From positions 16,642-80,641 of the forward strand of contig CAMDEA010000012.1 of assembly GCA_945893045.1 (NCBI GenBank): a stretch of DNA of 64,000 bases, read 5' to 3'. This document shows, in pieces, positions 63,774 through 64,000 of the stretch. Every line of letters begins with the position of its first letter. Within the stretch, counting starts at the first letter, position 1. The DNA is from Planctomyces sp. SH-PL62 (GTDB lineage: Bacteria; Planctomycetota; Planctomycetia; Planctomycetales; Planctomycetaceae). Both the position numbers and the translations under genes were made by a program. Below the pieces are notes generated by a model. That model had not been told where the DNA came from, ran no database searches, and saw nothing but the letters and a program-made list of their open reading frames with translations.

Positions 63774-64000
63774 ATGGCGATCGAACCCAACGAATGGATG
63801 CAGCGAACCGATGTTGCGTGGTCACGGATCGGGGCGACACATCTGCTGTGGCGAACCGGCTTCGGAGCGTCAGCCGATGAGATTCAGCAGACCGTTCGGG
63901 ACGGACTCGACAAATCGCTTGACCGGTTGCTGGCCCCTCCGGCGGAGACGGCCGAGTTCGGAAAGGCCGACGCATTGCTGCGGCAGGCGGCGTTCGACAG
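63774..64000 (+). CDS. DUF1800 protein, 3'-truncated by window edge
   Basis: The ATG 63774 is preceded by GGAGG at good distance. The first residues contain 'RIGATHLLWRTGFGASADEI', the opening of DUF1800 proteins ('HLLxRxGFG'). The frame remains open to the window end. DUF1800 proteins in planctomycetes are usually followed by a DUF1501 gene; that would lie beyond this window. Function not established. Confidence 0.85.
   Translation, partial: MAIEPNEWMQRTDVAWSRIGATHLLWRTGFGASADEIQQTVRDGLDKSLDRLLAPPAETAEFGKADALLRQAAFD

Overview
The window looks like chromosomal DNA of a planctomycete (Planctomycetota). It is GC-rich. It carries DUF1501, DUF1080 and DUF1800 secreted proteins, a serine/threonine kinase fused to TPRs, a giant FG-GAP repeat protein with an 'LERLEGRGLLS'-type N-terminus, pseudopilin operons, and a dihydropteroate-synthase-like protein of the kind linked to tetrahydromethanopterin C1 chemistry. 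I see no rRNA, tRNA, CRISPR array, phage gene or transposase. Genus-level placement is not possible from the sequence alone.

Layout. 1-10 kb: the 3' part of a bestrophin-like channel, a rhomboid protease with a duplicated C-terminal domain, a DUF1080 secreted protein, a TPR lipoprotein, and a four-gene pseudopilin operon (GspG, H, I, J-like). 10-18 kb: a GNAT acetyltransferase, a DHPS-like protein with a degenerate SDR, an ArsR regulator, a TolC-like lipoprotein and a beta-helix protein. 18-24 kb: a halogenase-like FAD enzyme and a RaSEA-like radical SAM protein, divergent from queC and a glycosyltransferase, then a DUF1501 protein. 24-36 kb: a secreted protein of unknown function, an HtrA-type protease, nadA, a 54-aa membrane protein overlapping a YjhG-type dehydratase, gcvT, purH, a possible deoxyhypusine-synthase-like protein and an acyltransferase. 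36-50 kb: a cyanophycin-synthetase-like protein without a P-loop, the kinase-TPR protein, the FG-GAP giant (frameshifted near its 5' end) with a TIGR03032-like protein, and a Met/Gly-rich secreted protein. 51-64 kb: a zinc-metalloprotease/S9-peptidase fusion, a RlmI-like methyltransferase, an RluA-type pseudouridine synthase, a feoA-feoA-feoB-Cys-rich iron-uptake operon, a GT2 glycosyltransferase, a CAP-domain protein, a carotenoid-type FAD oxidoreductase and the start of a DUF1800 protein.

The most striking signal is not a gene. Nearly every gene boundary carries a long imperfect or perfect palindrome, typically two arms of 22-31 nt around a short loop. I distinguish more than a dozen sequence families, which I label A to Q. 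Several occur two to four times in the window. One copy has inserted into another and is flanked by an 11-bp direct duplication (1007-1194). At least five copies lie in frame inside protein-coding genes: two in the radical SAM gene, one each in the S9 peptidase, the FAD enzyme and the gspJ leader. Others supply the stop codons or last residues of genes. This resembles, by analogy only, REP/REPIN sequences and Rickettsia palindromic elements. Where a gene start depends on an alternative codon or on excluding repeat-derived sequence, the entry says so.
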